Below, in pieces: positions 36,193 through 45,399 of a DNA stretch of 64,000 bases; position 1 is the first letter of the stretch; each line of letters opens with the position of its first letter. Where the stretch lies: assembly GCF_001029505.1 (NCBI RefSeq), contig NZ_LEKH01000009.1, forward strand, positions 62,001 to 126,000, written 5' to 3'. The notes beneath the pieces were generated by a model, which saw only the letters and a list, made by a program, of their open reading frames with translations, did no database searches and had not been told where the DNA came from. This DNA is from Rubrobacter aplysinae (GTDB taxonomy: Bacteria; Actinomycetota; Rubrobacteria; Rubrobacterales; Rubrobacteraceae). A program made the position numbers and the translations under genes.

Positions 36193-37131
36193 TTACGCTT
36201 CGTCGTGCTCCGTTCTTACGACCAGCACCGGGCAGTGGGCGTGGCGGACCACGGAGTCGGAGACCCCACCCATAAGGGCGCGCCGGACGCCCCCAAGTCC
36301 CCGGCTGCCGATAATCACCAGACCGGCGTCTACCTCTTCGGCTAGCTCCACGATCTCCTTCTTCGGATCACCGCGCCTCAGGTGAGTGTGTACCCGAGCC
36401 CCGGTCTGGCCATTCGCCTGGTCCTTGATCTGCTCGACCCGATTTTCGAGGAACTCGCGGGCCTCCTTTTCCGCCCGCTCGGCGAACGATTCGACGTTTT
36501 CGGCCATGTACGGGTGGGCGTACGGCAAGTAGGCGGTAAAACCCGCATGCACGACGTACAGTTCAGAGCCGGTGCGCTTGACCAGGTCGATAGCGGTATC
36601 GGTGGCAGCCTTGGACTCTTCCGAGCCATCCACTGCAAGAACGATCCTCGCCGGAAATAGCGACCGTCTCCCGTCTCCGCGCACGACGAGTACCGGGCAA
36701 TGGGCATACAGTACGACATTCTCTGAGACGCTTCCCATGAGTGCCCGCCGGATGCCGCCCCGGCCACGGCTGCCCATGATTATTGCGCTGGCCCCGATCT
36801 CCTCCGCGAGATGCACGATTTCGGCCGCCGGGTTCTCTTCGGTCCTCAGGTAGGCCTCCGCAACGCTGCCACCAGCCTCCGTGACAGCCTGCACCTGCTC
36901 GTCGAGAAGTTCTTGGGAGGCCTGGTCGAGCCTGTCCTGAGCTTTCCCCGATACCTGGGGGTCGAAGATCACCGGACCAAGATCTCCGGGGCGGGCCACG
37001 TGGGGCCCGACGTAGACGAGGTGCAGCTCCGAGCCGGCCTTCTCGCACAGCTCGGCGGCTATGCGTGCCGCGGAACCGGCTTCCTCGGAGCCGTCGGTTG
37101 CGAGCAGTATCTTTCCGGACAGTGTACTCAC
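36193..37131 (-). CDS. Tandem universal stress protein (two UspA domains)
   Basis: A 312-aa cytoplasmic protein with two UspA domains (about 1-150 and 155-312). Each begins with a strand and DGSEE (ILLATDGSEEAG; IVLAVDGSEESK) and ends with the ATP-binding signature G-x2-G-x9-G-S (GSRGRGGIRRALMGS; GSRGLGGVRRALMGG) and CPVLVVR. GTG at 37131 is chosen with AGGAGAG upstream. Usp proteins bind ATP and help survival in starvation, oxidative and desiccation stress. It is second in line after 37203-38186 on the same strand. Confidence 0.9.
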   Translation of the reverse strand: MSTLSGKILLATDGSEEAGSAARIAAELCEKAGSELHLVYVGPHVARPGDLGPVIFDPQVSGKAQDRLDQASQELLDEQVQAVTEAGGSVAEAYLRTEENPAAEIVHLAEEIGASAIIMGSRGRGGIRRALMGSVSENVVLYAHCPVLVVRGDGRRSLFPARIVLAVDGSEESKAATDTAIDLVKRTGSELYVVHAGFTAYLPYAHPYMAENVESFAERAEKEAREFLENRVEQIKDQANGQTGARVHTHLRRGDPKKEIVELAEEVDAGLVIIGSRGLGGVRRALMGGVSDSVVRHAHCPVLVVRTEHDEA

Positions 37132-37202
37132 GATGTCTCTCCTCTCATTGGCGTTTTCATAGCTCGTCACGGATCAACCTTGGTCAACGCCGATCAAAAC
37201 TT

Positions 37203-38186
37203 TTATCGGTCTCCAGCCGTTGCCTCTGCGTCGACGGGCCTGAATACGAGTACCGAACCACCCGCGTGCAGGGCCACGCTTTTCGAGACACTCCCCATAA
37301 GAGCCCTCTTGATGCCTCCCCGGCCACGGCTGCCGACGAGGGTGAGACCGGCGCCGAGCTCGTCGCCAAGCCGTACCATCTCAGCCGAGGGCTGGCCGTT
37401 GAGCACGTGTAGAGTGGGCTGGATGCTGCTCGCGGCTTCTATGCGGTCTGAGGCCTTCTCTAGCCGTTTATAGGTTTCCTCTTCTGCCTGCTCGATCTCC
37501 TCTTCCCATCCAATCCGGGCGTAGGCTGGCGCGTATGGGATGACCTGGGACATGTCCACCACGCTTGCCAGATGGAGCTCCGTTTCGAAAGCGCCGGCAA
37601 GTTCTGCTCCGGCCCCGGCGGCGCGCTCGGACTCGGCAGAGCCGTCGTAGGCTGCGAGTATCGCCCCGGTAGAGAGACCCGAGTGGCGCTCATCTCCAGA
37701 TTCGCCGCCCTCCTGGCTACTCTTTTCACGGTTCCTCACGACCAGCACCGGGCGGTGGGCGTGGTAGATCAGAGACAGGGAGGCACTACCCATGAGGGCC
37801 CTCCTGAGCGCCCCGTAACCCCGGCTACCGACAACGAGGAGCCCCGCATCGAGCTCTTCGGCCAGGTCGTCGACGCCCGCGTCGACCCGGCCCACCTTCA
37901 GGTGAGAGCCTGCCACGGTCGCGCCCGAACCGCTTATCTTACCTAGCTGCTCGTCGAGGAGTGTCTGGCCCTGGCGTAAATTGTGTTCCTCAAGCTCGTC
38001 CACGTACTTTCCGCCCTCACTCTGCCAGGCCAGTGCCTCCGCCCCGGTCCAGGCGCTGACCGCCGGGACCACGTGGACCACGTGAAGCTCCGACCCGGTC
38101 ATCCGGCATAGCTTCGAGGCTTCGATTGCAGCGTGCTCCGCAGCCTCGGAACCATCCACGGCCACTAGCACCTTCGTCGGAAACAT
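37203..38186 (-). CDS. Tandem universal stress protein (two UspA domains)
   Basis: A 327-aa protein with two UspA domains: VLVAVDGSEAAEHA and GSRGYGALRRALMGS in the first half, ILAAYDGSAESERA and GSRGRGGIKRALMGS in the second. Both have the ATP-binding Gly pattern. In the second domain the end is LVFRPVD instead of the usual CPVLVV. A charged linker near residues 155-170 separates the domains. It is encoded between an FAD-binding protein and a sister USP gene on the same strand. Confidence 0.9.
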   Translation of the reverse strand: MFPTKVLVAVDGSEAAEHAAIEASKLCRMTGSELHVVHVVPAVSAWTGAEALAWQSEGGKYVDELEEHNLRQGQTLLDEQLGKISGSGATVAGSHLKVGRVDAGVDDLAEELDAGLLVVGSRGYGALRRALMGSASLSLIYHAHRPVLVVRNREKSSQEGGESGDERHSGLSTGAILAAYDGSAESERAAGAGAELAGAFETELHLASVVDMSQVIPYAPAYARIGWEEEIEQAEEETYKRLEKASDRIEAASSIQPTLHVLNGQPSAEMVRLGDELGAGLTLVGSRGRGGIKRALMGSVSKSVALHAGGSVLVFRPVDAEATAGDR

Positions 38187-38209
38187 GACCTATCTCCTTC
38201 CTGCCCTCG

Positions 38210-39349
38210 CTAATCGTTTGCCTGGTCTCTGGGGTGGGTTTCCTCCGGGCTGGCTGCTTTCAGGTCCCCTGGGCCACCATCTTGGAGGGTGAGGATCAAG
38301 ACCTGACCCGAGCGTGACAGGGTCCCCTGTACCGGAGCGTCCCACAGGCCGGTGCGTGCTGGAGAAAGTGAGGCGGAGGGAGCCAGGAGATCCTCGATGT
38401 TCGTAAAATCGCGGCTCACCGTGGGAGTCGGGCTTGAGGGGGTTATGGGCGCGAACCTCCCGCCCCACACCCGGTAGGCTTCGGCTGCTCCCAGGCTCTC
38501 GCCGGAGTTCTCGGCCACGGCGGGCCAGAACACGTCTTCTAGCTCCTCGGCCCGGTGACCTGGATACGCTCCAAACATCAGGTGACTCTGCGGCAGGCCT
38601 CTTAGCCGGGCCATTGCGGGGCTTAGAAAGCCGGCGTGCCAGAGCGGGGTCGAGACGGGATCCAGCACGAGCTCAGAGAGGGTCCTCAGCAGAGCCTCTC
38701 CATCCTCGAAGGCTATTGCAAACGGCCTGTCCGTATCCGCCCGGCGTGTCCTAAGCTTGGCTGACACTACTATGCCGGAGTGGCTTCCGGGGTCAACGAA
38801 AGCTGGCACCTCGCTGCCGGTCACCTCACACAGCTCGCCGCCCGGCAGCACAACGTCCGCTGCAAGCACGTTCTCCCGTAGCCAGCCGTGACCGAAGGAG
38901 CCGATACCGAGACCGTCGGTGGCGAGCCATCCCCCGACGGTGGCCCTGGGGGCGCTCGTCGGGTACACGGCGAGCCCCTTACCGCGCTGGCGCAGCTCAT
39001 TGTCAAGGGCGAGCCAGAGCGTACCGGGCTCTGCTTCGGCCCAGCCGCCACCGTCGTGACGAAGCTTGATGCTCTGCATGAACCCGAGGTTCACCACGAT
39101 GCTATCGGTCGGGTATTCGGGAGACTCTGGAGAGGTGCCGCCACCGGACGCGACCACGGGAACTCCGTGCCGCGCGGCGTCCCGCGACAGGCGGCTGACC
39201 TCTTCGGCGTGCAAGGGGTGGAACTCGCCCAGAGGAAAGCTCCCTCCTCCCTCTGAACCCGTCTTCTTGAAACGCTCTCCCAGGAGCTCTACGAATATCC
39301 TCTGAAGCTCCTCGCGCTCTTTGCTCCCGGCTTCTCGCCCCTCTGTCAT
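38210..39349 (-). CDS. FAD-binding oxidase, GlcE/GlcD-like
   Basis: A 379-aa protein with a VAO-type FAD-binding domain: PLHAEEVSRLSRDAARHGVPVVASGGGTS, then the ATVGGWLATDGLGIGS stretch and GHGWLRENVLAADVVLPGGE. The C-terminal half resembles GlcE more than GlcD and lacks the HGDG motif. It lacks Fe-S Cys motifs, so it would need a partner for electron transfer; none is adjacent. It is transcribed with the USP genes downstream. The substrate is probably a 2-hydroxyacid, but this is uncertain. Confidence 0.75.
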   Translation of the reverse strand: MTEGREAGSKEREELQRIFVELLGERFKKTGSEGGGSFPLGEFHPLHAEEVSRLSRDAARHGVPVVASGGGTSPESPEYPTDSIVVNLGFMQSIKLRHDGGGWAEAEPGTLWLALDNELRQRGKGLAVYPTSAPRATVGGWLATDGLGIGSFGHGWLRENVLAADVVLPGGELCEVTGSEVPAFVDPGSHSGIVVSAKLRTRRADTDRPFAIAFEDGEALLRTLSELVLDPVSTPLWHAGFLSPAMARLRGLPQSHLMFGAYPGHRAEELEDVFWPAVAENSGESLGAAEAYRVWGGRFAPITPSSPTPTVSRDFTNIEDLLAPSASLSPARTGLWDAPVQGTLSRSGQVLILTLQDGGPGDLKAASPEETHPRDQAND

Positions 39350-39616
39350 CGTCCCTGGCTCCCCCGATCTACGCTACGGATACTAAAGGCTTCTAGTAGC
39401 TCGGTTCTGAAATCATTTCGCATGGTAGCCAGGAGAATAAAGCAGAGGGTCTTGGGGCAACTGATGCACTTTGATCCTTTGTCCGCACACATTGCCTATC
39501 TTGATGAAGTTAATGCAGTTGATGGAGTTGATGGAGTTTTCGCCCAGATACAGCAGCGTAGATGACGTGGAGGGGTGACAACGCTCAGGTCTGTCTCAGC
39601 CACCATGAAGGATGCC

Positions 39617-41065
39617 CTAGGGGATCAGGCCGAACTTGCGCGCCCGGGCGACGGCTTCGAGCTGAGAATGCGCCCCGAGCGCCTGCAAGAGCGCCCGGAC
39701 GTGGTTGCGTACCGTCGCTCTGGAGAGATACAGCCTCTGGCTGATCTCGTTTACCCCATTACCCTCTGCCAGCAGCGTCAGTATCTCCGTCTGTCTCGTA
39801 GTGAGGCTCGTGGTGAACTCTGACGTCTCCGGGCAGTTTTCCCCTGAGGAGGATACGGAGTGCTTCTCCGGGGTGACGAGCTCGTACAGCCTCCTGAGGA
39901 ACCCCTCCTCGTCCTCGTGCTGACGGGCGTTGTCCAGGGCTATAGCCGTGGTGTGGGCAAGACCCTCCGCGAGTAGGAGGTCGTCTTCTCCGTAACTCGG
40001 TCTGTCTCGGCGGGTAGCGATACCTATGGACCCAAGCACCCGTCCGCCGACCCGGAGCGGCACACAGAGGTATGATGCGAGGTCCAGACTGCTCAGGGTC
40101 CTGAGCTCCCCTTGTGAGCCGGCTAGATCGTGGAGTAGCGCATTGCTCACTTCCGGTAAGAGCTCGGAGGTCCCACTCCGTAGCACCTTCGCGGTCCCGT
40201 GGGTTGCCTCGGGGATAAACGTGTAGCTGCTCTTTGGCTCTAGCATAAGCTTCTCGCCAGCATGGTCCGCAACACCCACAAGATTTGCGTGAGCCGTCGC
40301 CAGACGCTCTACGGTTGCGTGCCTCTCCGAGACGACGTCCACGAAGCACCAGTCAGCCACGTCCGGCACCGTAAGGCGCAGGGTCGTTTCGATTATCGCC
40401 CTGGGATCCGTGGAGGCCGAGAGCGCGGCGCTGGCTTGGGAGAGAAACTCGAAGCGCCTCTCAGCTTTCTCGGCCTTTATGGTCCTCTCGGCAAGCAGGC
40501 TTTCTATCCTTCCTTCGTTTGCCCGCCGCTCGATGGCGGCTCCGAGCAGGTTCGCGACGTCCTGCACGAACCCCGTCTCGTATGTGTCGAAGCGCCGCCT
40601 GGCTTTCGTGTGAGCTCCGAGTACCCCGTAAGTTCTGCCTCCGGCGCGGATGACGGCACTCACACCGCTGGTTACGCCATGATCCCGCAAGAGCCTGGGG
40701 CCGGAGAAGCTTCGCTCCCGGGAGAGGTCCTCCACGACTACCGGCTGCCTGGAGATCAGGGTATATCCCGCCTGCGACTCCAGACCCGAGCCGACCGTGG
40801 CCTTTCCGACAAGCCCCTCCGACCAGCCAACCCCGGCTCGTAGTAGCAGGCGGTCTCCGTCCGCCATCAGCTCGAGAACCTTGCAGAGTTCTACCCCGAG
40901 TACCTCGGAAACCTCTGACAGCGCCTGATCGAAGAGCTCTCCAAGCTCGATGCCCGCGAGTGCGCTAAAGGCCAGTCTCCCAACAGATTCCTGTTGCCGG
41001 AGACGTTTTTCCAGGGCGGTTTCCTTCTGCCCCTCTGCTACGTTCGCCGTACTCGCGAGCCTCAT
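39617..41065 (-). CDS. GAF domain / LuxR-type HTH regulator
   Basis: A 482-aa transcription factor with two GAF domains (about 40-190 and 215-385) and a C-terminal LuxR HTH (SLTTRQTEILTLLAEGNGVNEISQRLYLSRATVRNHVRALLQALGAHSQLEAV). It has no receiver domain, so it probably senses a small molecule or redox state directly. The first GAF has Cys61 (VELCKVLEL) and the second WCFVDV. It sits amid the universal stress genes and may control them (inference). Confidence 0.87.
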   Translation of the reverse strand: MRLASTANVAEGQKETALEKRLRQQESVGRLAFSALAGIELGELFDQALSEVSEVLGVELCKVLELMADGDRLLLRAGVGWSEGLVGKATVGSGLESQAGYTLISRQPVVVEDLSRERSFSGPRLLRDHGVTSGVSAVIRAGGRTYGVLGAHTKARRRFDTYETGFVQDVANLLGAAIERRANEGRIESLLAERTIKAEKAERRFEFLSQASAALSASTDPRAIIETTLRLTVPDVADWCFVDVVSERHATVERLATAHANLVGVADHAGEKLMLEPKSSYTFIPEATHGTAKVLRSGTSELLPEVSNALLHDLAGSQGELRTLSSLDLASYLCVPLRVGGRVLGSIGIATRRDRPSYGEDDLLLAEGLAHTTAIALDNARQHEDEEGFLRRLYELVTPEKHSVSSSGENCPETSEFTTSLTTRQTEILTLLAEGNGVNEISQRLYLSRATVRNHVRALLQALGAHSQLEAVARARKFGLIP

Positions 41066-41367
41066 GCGTCCAATCCCCTGACCGTCGTAAACCGTCTCGA
41101 GAACCTACCGATAGGCTATTGCAGTAAGTTGCAGTCAGCAATACCAGAACAACGTAGCTGGAGTGACGTTCCTCCCGCAATAATTTCCATGTTTTGTAAT
41201 TATAAGCACCACCTGATTTTCAGGTCAATCCCAGGTCGTTCCACAGCGTAAGGGAGCCGACGACTACATGGACTACAGAAAGTCGCGGAATGGGCAGCCT
41301 GGGTCACTACTATGGGTAGTTCTGCTCAGGTCGCTACGGAGTAAGAGACATATCCTACTAGAGCAGG
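41066..41367. other. Divergent intergenic region, AT-rich near the centre
   Basis: About 300 bp between the GAF/LuxR regulator (minus) and the 41368 gene (plus). A stretch with low GC (41180-41222) probably holds both promoters. No gene or repeat was seen. Confidence 0.4.
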
Positions 41368-41682
41368 ATGGCTAGAGAAGTCAGAGAACTGCTCGAGGCT
41401 CTGGAGGCGGATGTGGCTGGTGGCAGTGAGGGTGAGCGCGTGGTCTGGAAACACGTACAAAGGGCACGCAGCGAGTTCAGTGGCGAGCACCAGTTGGCCG
41501 AGTACGTCGCCCGGCTCTCTCCGGAAGAGCTTGCGGAGATCCTGGCTTCGAGCCCTCACACGCTTCCGCGCCTGGCGGCCAGCCACGCCGAATGTCGGGT
41601 GGAGGCGGGAGAGGAGCGCGGTTTCGTAGAGGTTATGCGCGCTTGGGCGCTGTATACGTTGTCCGGGCTTGAAGGCGGTTAG
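41368..41682 (+). CDS. Small soluble protein, unknown
   Basis: A 104-aa acidic, helical protein (MAREVRELLEALEADVAGG, then LAEYVARLSPEELAEILASSPHTLPRLAASHAECRV). No family is recognised. It precedes the 41706 USP by 23 bp and is probably in the same transcript. Confidence 0.6.
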   Translation: MAREVRELLEALEADVAGGSEGERVVWKHVQRARSEFSGEHQLAEYVARLSPEELAEILASSPHTLPRLAASHAECRVEAGEERGFVEVMRAWALYTLSGLEGG

Positions 41683-41705
41683 AGGATGTTAACTCGGAGG
41701 AAGAT

Positions 41706-42605
41706 ATGAACAGAGCCCTTGAAAGGGTACTGCTGGCGACAGACAGTTCGCGGGATGCGGCGCTGGCGGCTCGCGCGGCCGCGGACATCTGTCAGAAAAG
41801 CGGGGCGAAACTGTCCGTCGTGCACGTCTGGCAGGCTACTCCGTCTGCCCACATGAGATCGTTCGTGCGCTCGAGTTTCAAACGCCTGGCTCAGGAGAAG
41901 CTAGACGCCGAGGTACAGAATCTGCGGAATATCGGGGTAAGCAGCGTCGAGCCCCACCTCGTAGAAGGCAAGCCGGCGGACGGGGTTCTGGATCTCGCCG
42001 AAGAGCTGGATGCGGACCTGATCGTGCTCGGCAGCCGGGGGCTGGGGCCGGTCGGACGTCTAGCCCTGGGTAGCGTCGCCGAAGGTGTGACGTATCATGC
42101 CCCGTGCCCGGTGCTGGTCTCGCGCGGCGGTGAGTCATCGTGGCCGCCCGGCAGGGTGGTCTTCGCCTACGACGGATCGCAGACGTCGTGGGAAGCGGCT
42201 GAGGCGGCCGCAAGCCTCTGCGCGGATAACGGTGAAAATGGTGTCGAAGGGCTGATCGTACAAGCCTATCCACGACTGCCCGAGGTGGACAAAGAGGGCA
42301 GGGAATCAGATGCCAGGATGGTTGAGGATGACATGAGGCTCCAGGAGAAGGCTCTCATGCAGCGTGCCGGAGAGCTCGAAGCCATTCTCGGCGTCCGGCC
42401 CAAGCCCAGGCTAGCCGTGGGCGACGCCGCGTCCCGTATTCTCGAGGTAGCCGCAGAGGAGAGCCCGGAGAGGACGCTCGTGGCGCTTGGTAGCCGGGGC
42501 CTCGGGACAGTCGGGCGGATGACGCTCGGCAGCGTCTCGGCCAAGACGCTGCGCGCCGCGCAGGGACCCGTGCTCGTACACCCGACGAGCGAGAGACCTG
42601 CCTGA
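41706..42605 (+). CDS. Tandem universal stress protein (two UspA domains)
   Basis: A 299-aa protein with two UspA domains: VLLATDSSRDAA and GSRGLGPVGRLALGS in the first, VVFAYDGSQTSWEA and GSRGLGTVGRMTLGS in the second. The first domain ends CPVLVSRGG; the second ends GPVLVHPTS. The ATP-binding Gly pattern is intact in both. ATG follows CGGAGGAAG. It is divergent from the other two USP genes. Confidence 0.9.
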   Translation: MNRALERVLLATDSSRDAALAARAAADICQKSGAKLSVVHVWQATPSAHMRSFVRSSFKRLAQEKLDAEVQNLRNIGVSSVEPHLVEGKPADGVLDLAEELDADLIVLGSRGLGPVGRLALGSVAEGVTYHAPCPVLVSRGGESSWPPGRVVFAYDGSQTSWEAAEAAASLCADNGENGVEGLIVQAYPRLPEVDKEGRESDARMVEDDMRLQEKALMQRAGELEAILGVRPKPRLAVGDAASRILEVAAEESPERTLVALGSRGLGTVGRMTLGSVSAKTLRAAQGPVLVHPTSERPA

Positions 42606-42637
42606 CCTATACGCATACCCGAGATACCCGCCTGAAA

Positions 42638-42670
42638 AGGCTATGAAGAGGCTATGAAGAGGCTATGAAG
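42638..42670. repeat. Three copies of an 11-bp tandem repeat before the ZIP gene
   Basis: AGGCTATGAAG occurs three times head to tail, ending 8 bp before the GTG start at 42679. Each junction creates AAGAGG, which could act as a ribosome site, and an ATG. Confidence 0.85.
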
Positions 42671-42678
42671 ATTTTGAC

Positions 42679-43410
42679 GTGACGCTCCTGGTGTTCCTCC
42701 TGGCGCTCTTCACCGCCCTGGCCACCGGCCTCGGTGCGGTGCCCTTCGCCTTTACCCACGACCCTGCCCGCAGGTGGATCGGCGCGTCGAACGCGGCAGC
42801 CGCGGGGCTCATGCTGGCGGCCAGCGTTTGGCTCGCCTACGAGGGGCTCGGGCGCGGGATGCTCGGGGTGCTCGTGGGAGCGGCGGTAGGCGCCATATCC
42901 ATCTTGGCCGTGCGGCGGTATCTCGGCCTAGATGAGCACCCGGCAGTCTTCGCGGGGATGTCCGGGCTGGATGCCCGCAAGGGGCTCCTGATCGTGGCCA
43001 TAATGACCGCGCACTCCCTGGCCGAAGGCGTGGGGGTTGGGGTCGCCTTCGGCGGCGGCGAAGATCTCGGTGTCATCATAGCCTTGGCTATCGCCGTACA
43101 TAATATCCCGGAGGGCCTCGCCATAAGCCTCGTGCTGGTGCCCCGGGGGGTCAGCCCTGGCAAGGCTGCCTTCTGGAGTATCTTTTCGAGCCTGCCGCAG
43201 CCCCTTATGGCCGTGCCAGCCTTCATGTTCGTCGAGGCGTTCGAGACACTGCTGCCCTATGGTCTCGGGTTTGCCGCCGGGGCGATGGTCTGGATGGTCT
43301 TCGCCGAGCTATTGCCGGACGCCAGAAAAGACGCTCCAGACCGTACCATCTTAGTAGTCCTCGCCGTGTCCGCCGCCTCCATGATGGCTTTCCAGCTCTT
43401 GCTGAGTTGA
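42679..43410 (+). CDS. ZIP family metal transporter
   Basis: A 243-aa protein with eight hydrophobic helices. The ZIP metal-binding motifs are complete: HSLAEG (His112, Glu116) in helix IV and HNIPEG (His141, Asn142, Glu145) in helix V. It moves a divalent metal such as Zn or Fe into the cytoplasm; the metal is not determinable. GTG is the start, with only repeat-derived AAGAGG nearby as a ribosome site. Confidence 0.88.
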   Translation: MTLLVFLLALFTALATGLGAVPFAFTHDPARRWIGASNAAAAGLMLAASVWLAYEGLGRGMLGVLVGAAVGAISILAVRRYLGLDEHPAVFAGMSGLDARKGLLIVAIMTAHSLAEGVGVGVAFGGGEDLGVIIALAIAVHNIPEGLAISLVLVPRGVSPGKAAFWSIFSSLPQPLMAVPAFMFVEAFETLLPYGLGFAAGAMVWMVFAELLPDARKDAPDRTILVVLAVSAASMMAFQLLLS

Positions 43411-43430
43411 GTTACTTTGACCTCTAGTAT

Positions 43431-43447
43431 GTAGCCCGCGTGGCTAC
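43431..43447 (+). terminator. Small hairpin after the ZIP gene
   Basis: GTAGCC (43431-43436) pairs with GGCTAC (43442-43447) around a 5-nt loop, 20 bp after the ZIP stop. It is weak as a terminator. Confidence 0.3.
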
Positions 43448-43583
43448 TCGATGCCATGGCCAGCCAAGGCCACCTGTCTGGATCTCTACGGTCAGTGAGC
43501 GTGCAAGCACACGAATAGGCATATTGCGGAGACGAGCAGTAAGACGAAACGCCCTATATAACTCTCTACAATTACCCGCAAAA

Positions 43584-43589
43584 TATAAT
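43584..43589 (+). promoter_or_regulatory. -10 box for the SDR/hydrolase pair
   Basis: A consensus TATAAT in an AT-rich stretch 38 bp before the ATG at 43627. A clear -35 box is not seen. Confidence 0.4.
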
Positions 43590-43626
43590 ACGTGTACCGC
43601 TGGGAGCTAGCGAATGGAGAAGCCAG

Positions 43627-44418
43627 ATGGGCGTACTCGATCAGTTCAAGCTCGATGGCAAGGTAGCCTTGGTTACGGGCGCGGGGAGCGGTATCGGACG
43701 GGCATACGCCCAAGCGCTCTCCGAAGCCGGAGCGGCGGTGGCCTGCGCGGATCTCGACCACGATACCGCGCAACAGACGGCTTCTTCACTGGAAGGCAAA
43801 GCGTTCGCCCTGGAGGCTGACGTCTCCGATGAGGCGCAGGTCCAGAGTATGGTGCAAGAGACGGTCTCAGAGCTTGGTAGGCTCGACGCCGTCTTCGCCA
43901 ATGCCGGGATAGGCGGAGCTCAAGAGCAGGTTTTCCCCGAAGCGTCCCTCGAGAACTGGCAGCAGGTGATAAACATCAACCTCACCGGGGTATGGCTGAC
44001 CGCCCGGGAGGCGGCAAAGGCCATGATCTCCCAGGGTGAAGGCGGCAAGATAGTGGCTACCGCATCGATCTACGGCTTCGTCGGTGGCTTCGCACCTTCC
44101 CCGGGCGCGTACAACTCCGCGAAGGGTGGGGTGGTTAACCTGGTGCGTGATCTTGCGCCGACACTCGCCCCTCACCGGATAAACGTCTCCGGCATAGCTC
44201 CGGGTTTCTTCCGGACCAACATAGGCGGAGGGCTCTTGATGGACCTTGAGAATGAGACGACACAGCAGTTCGTCGCGGAGATAGAGCGCCGGACGCCCAT
44301 GGGCAAGATGGGAGATGTCGAGGATCTCAAGGGTACAGCGGTCTACCTCGCCTCTCCGGCCTCCGACTATCTAACCGGGCACACGGTAGCGGTGGATGGT
44401 GGCTGGCTCGCCTGGTAG
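43627..44418 (+). CDS. SDR family oxidoreductase
   Basis: A 263-aa classical short-chain dehydrogenase/reductase. The cofactor motif TGAGSGIG (17-24), NAG (92-94), catalytic Ser147, Tyr162 and Lys166 (AYNSAKGG) and the C-terminal PAS-DYLTGHTVAVDGGW stretch are intact. ADLD at the end of the second strand suggests NAD(H). The substrate is unknown. It precedes an alpha/beta hydrolase by 15 bp, likely one transcript. Confidence 0.92.
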   Translation: MGVLDQFKLDGKVALVTGAGSGIGRAYAQALSEAGAAVACADLDHDTAQQTASSLEGKAFALEADVSDEAQVQSMVQETVSELGRLDAVFANAGIGGAQEQVFPEASLENWQQVININLTGVWLTAREAAKAMISQGEGGKIVATASIYGFVGGFAPSPGAYNSAKGGVVNLVRDLAPTLAPHRINVSGIAPGFFRTNIGGGLLMDLENETTQQFVAEIERRTPMGKMGDVEDLKGTAVYLASPASDYLTGHTVAVDGGWLAW

Positions 44419-44433
44419 TGAAAGGGGAAGAGA

Positions 44434-45372
44434 ATGACACAGGGTCGGGAGCCGTGGTACTTACCCGGCTCCGAGAAACCCTGGCCGCCATGGCCCGGGG
44501 ATCTTGTAAAGGGGCATAGACACGAGCTATTCGTACGGTCGGTTGGCGATCCAGACTCCCCGACGGGTCTGTTCGTGCATGGTCTTGGAGGAAGCTCCGG
44601 CAACTGGACCGACGTCATGGGCCTGCTTTCGGATGACGTCTATGCTCGCGCGGTAGACCTTCCTGGGTTCGGGCAGTCCGAGCCGCCTCGGGATTTCGGC
44701 TATACGCTCGACGAGCATAGCGAGGCCATAGTGGATCTGCTCTCGTCTTTCGAATGTGGACCGGTACACCTATTCGGCAACTCCATGGGCGGCGTTATCG
44801 CGATCAGGGTGGCTGCACGACACCCGGAACTGGTGCGAACCCTTACGCTAATAAGTCCGGCCCTGCCCACTGTACGCCCCCACGGCGACAACGCCTTGGT
44901 GGGAATTCTAGCCGTTCCAGGCCTGGGTGAACGCCTGATGTCTTGGTTGTGGCGTCAGCCCACGGAGGAAGTGGTGAGTCTATTGAACCGTGTTGCGTAC
45001 GATGCAAGCCGGGCGCCCCCCCAACGCGTCGAGGCCGCGGTTGAGGAACTAGAGTACATGAAGGGCCGTAGCTGGAGTGAGGAGGCGCTTATCAAGAGCA
45101 CGCGAGGCCTGATCTCCTCGTACCTCCTCTACGGCTCGCGCTCCCTGTGGCGGCAGGCGGCTTCTGTGCAAGCGCCAACGCTTTTGATTTGGGGCCTCAA
45201 TGATGCACTGGTCAGTCCGGCGCTGGCCGAGACGGCGGAAGCAACGTTTCCCAAAAGCCGACTCCTCGTTTTGGGCGAAGCGGGGCACATGGTCCAGATC
45301 GAGAATCCTGTAGCGGTCGCCCGGGCATTCACCAATCTGCTCGACGACCTCGAAAATGGTCGTCGACTTTGA
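44434..45372 (+). CDS. Alpha/beta hydrolase
   Basis: A 312-aa hydrolase. Oxyanion stretch HGLGGSSGNW, nucleophile Ser117 in GNSMGG, acid Asp near 256 (WGLNDALVSP) and His near 285 (GEAGHMVQIE) form the triad. The cap region between is helical. Substrate unknown; the enzyme may open a lactone or ester made by the SDR upstream. Confidence 0.9.
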   Translation: MTQGREPWYLPGSEKPWPPWPGDLVKGHRHELFVRSVGDPDSPTGLFVHGLGGSSGNWTDVMGLLSDDVYARAVDLPGFGQSEPPRDFGYTLDEHSEAIVDLLSSFECGPVHLFGNSMGGVIAIRVAARHPELVRTLTLISPALPTVRPHGDNALVGILAVPGLGERLMSWLWRQPTEEVVSLLNRVAYDASRAPPQRVEAAVEELEYMKGRSWSEEALIKSTRGLISSYLLYGSRSLWRQAASVQAPTLLIWGLNDALVSPALAETAEATFPKSRLLVLGEAGHMVQIENPVAVARAFTNLLDDLENGRRL

Positions 45373-45399
45373 CGGCATAGTTCAGGCCTCGCGCTGCAA

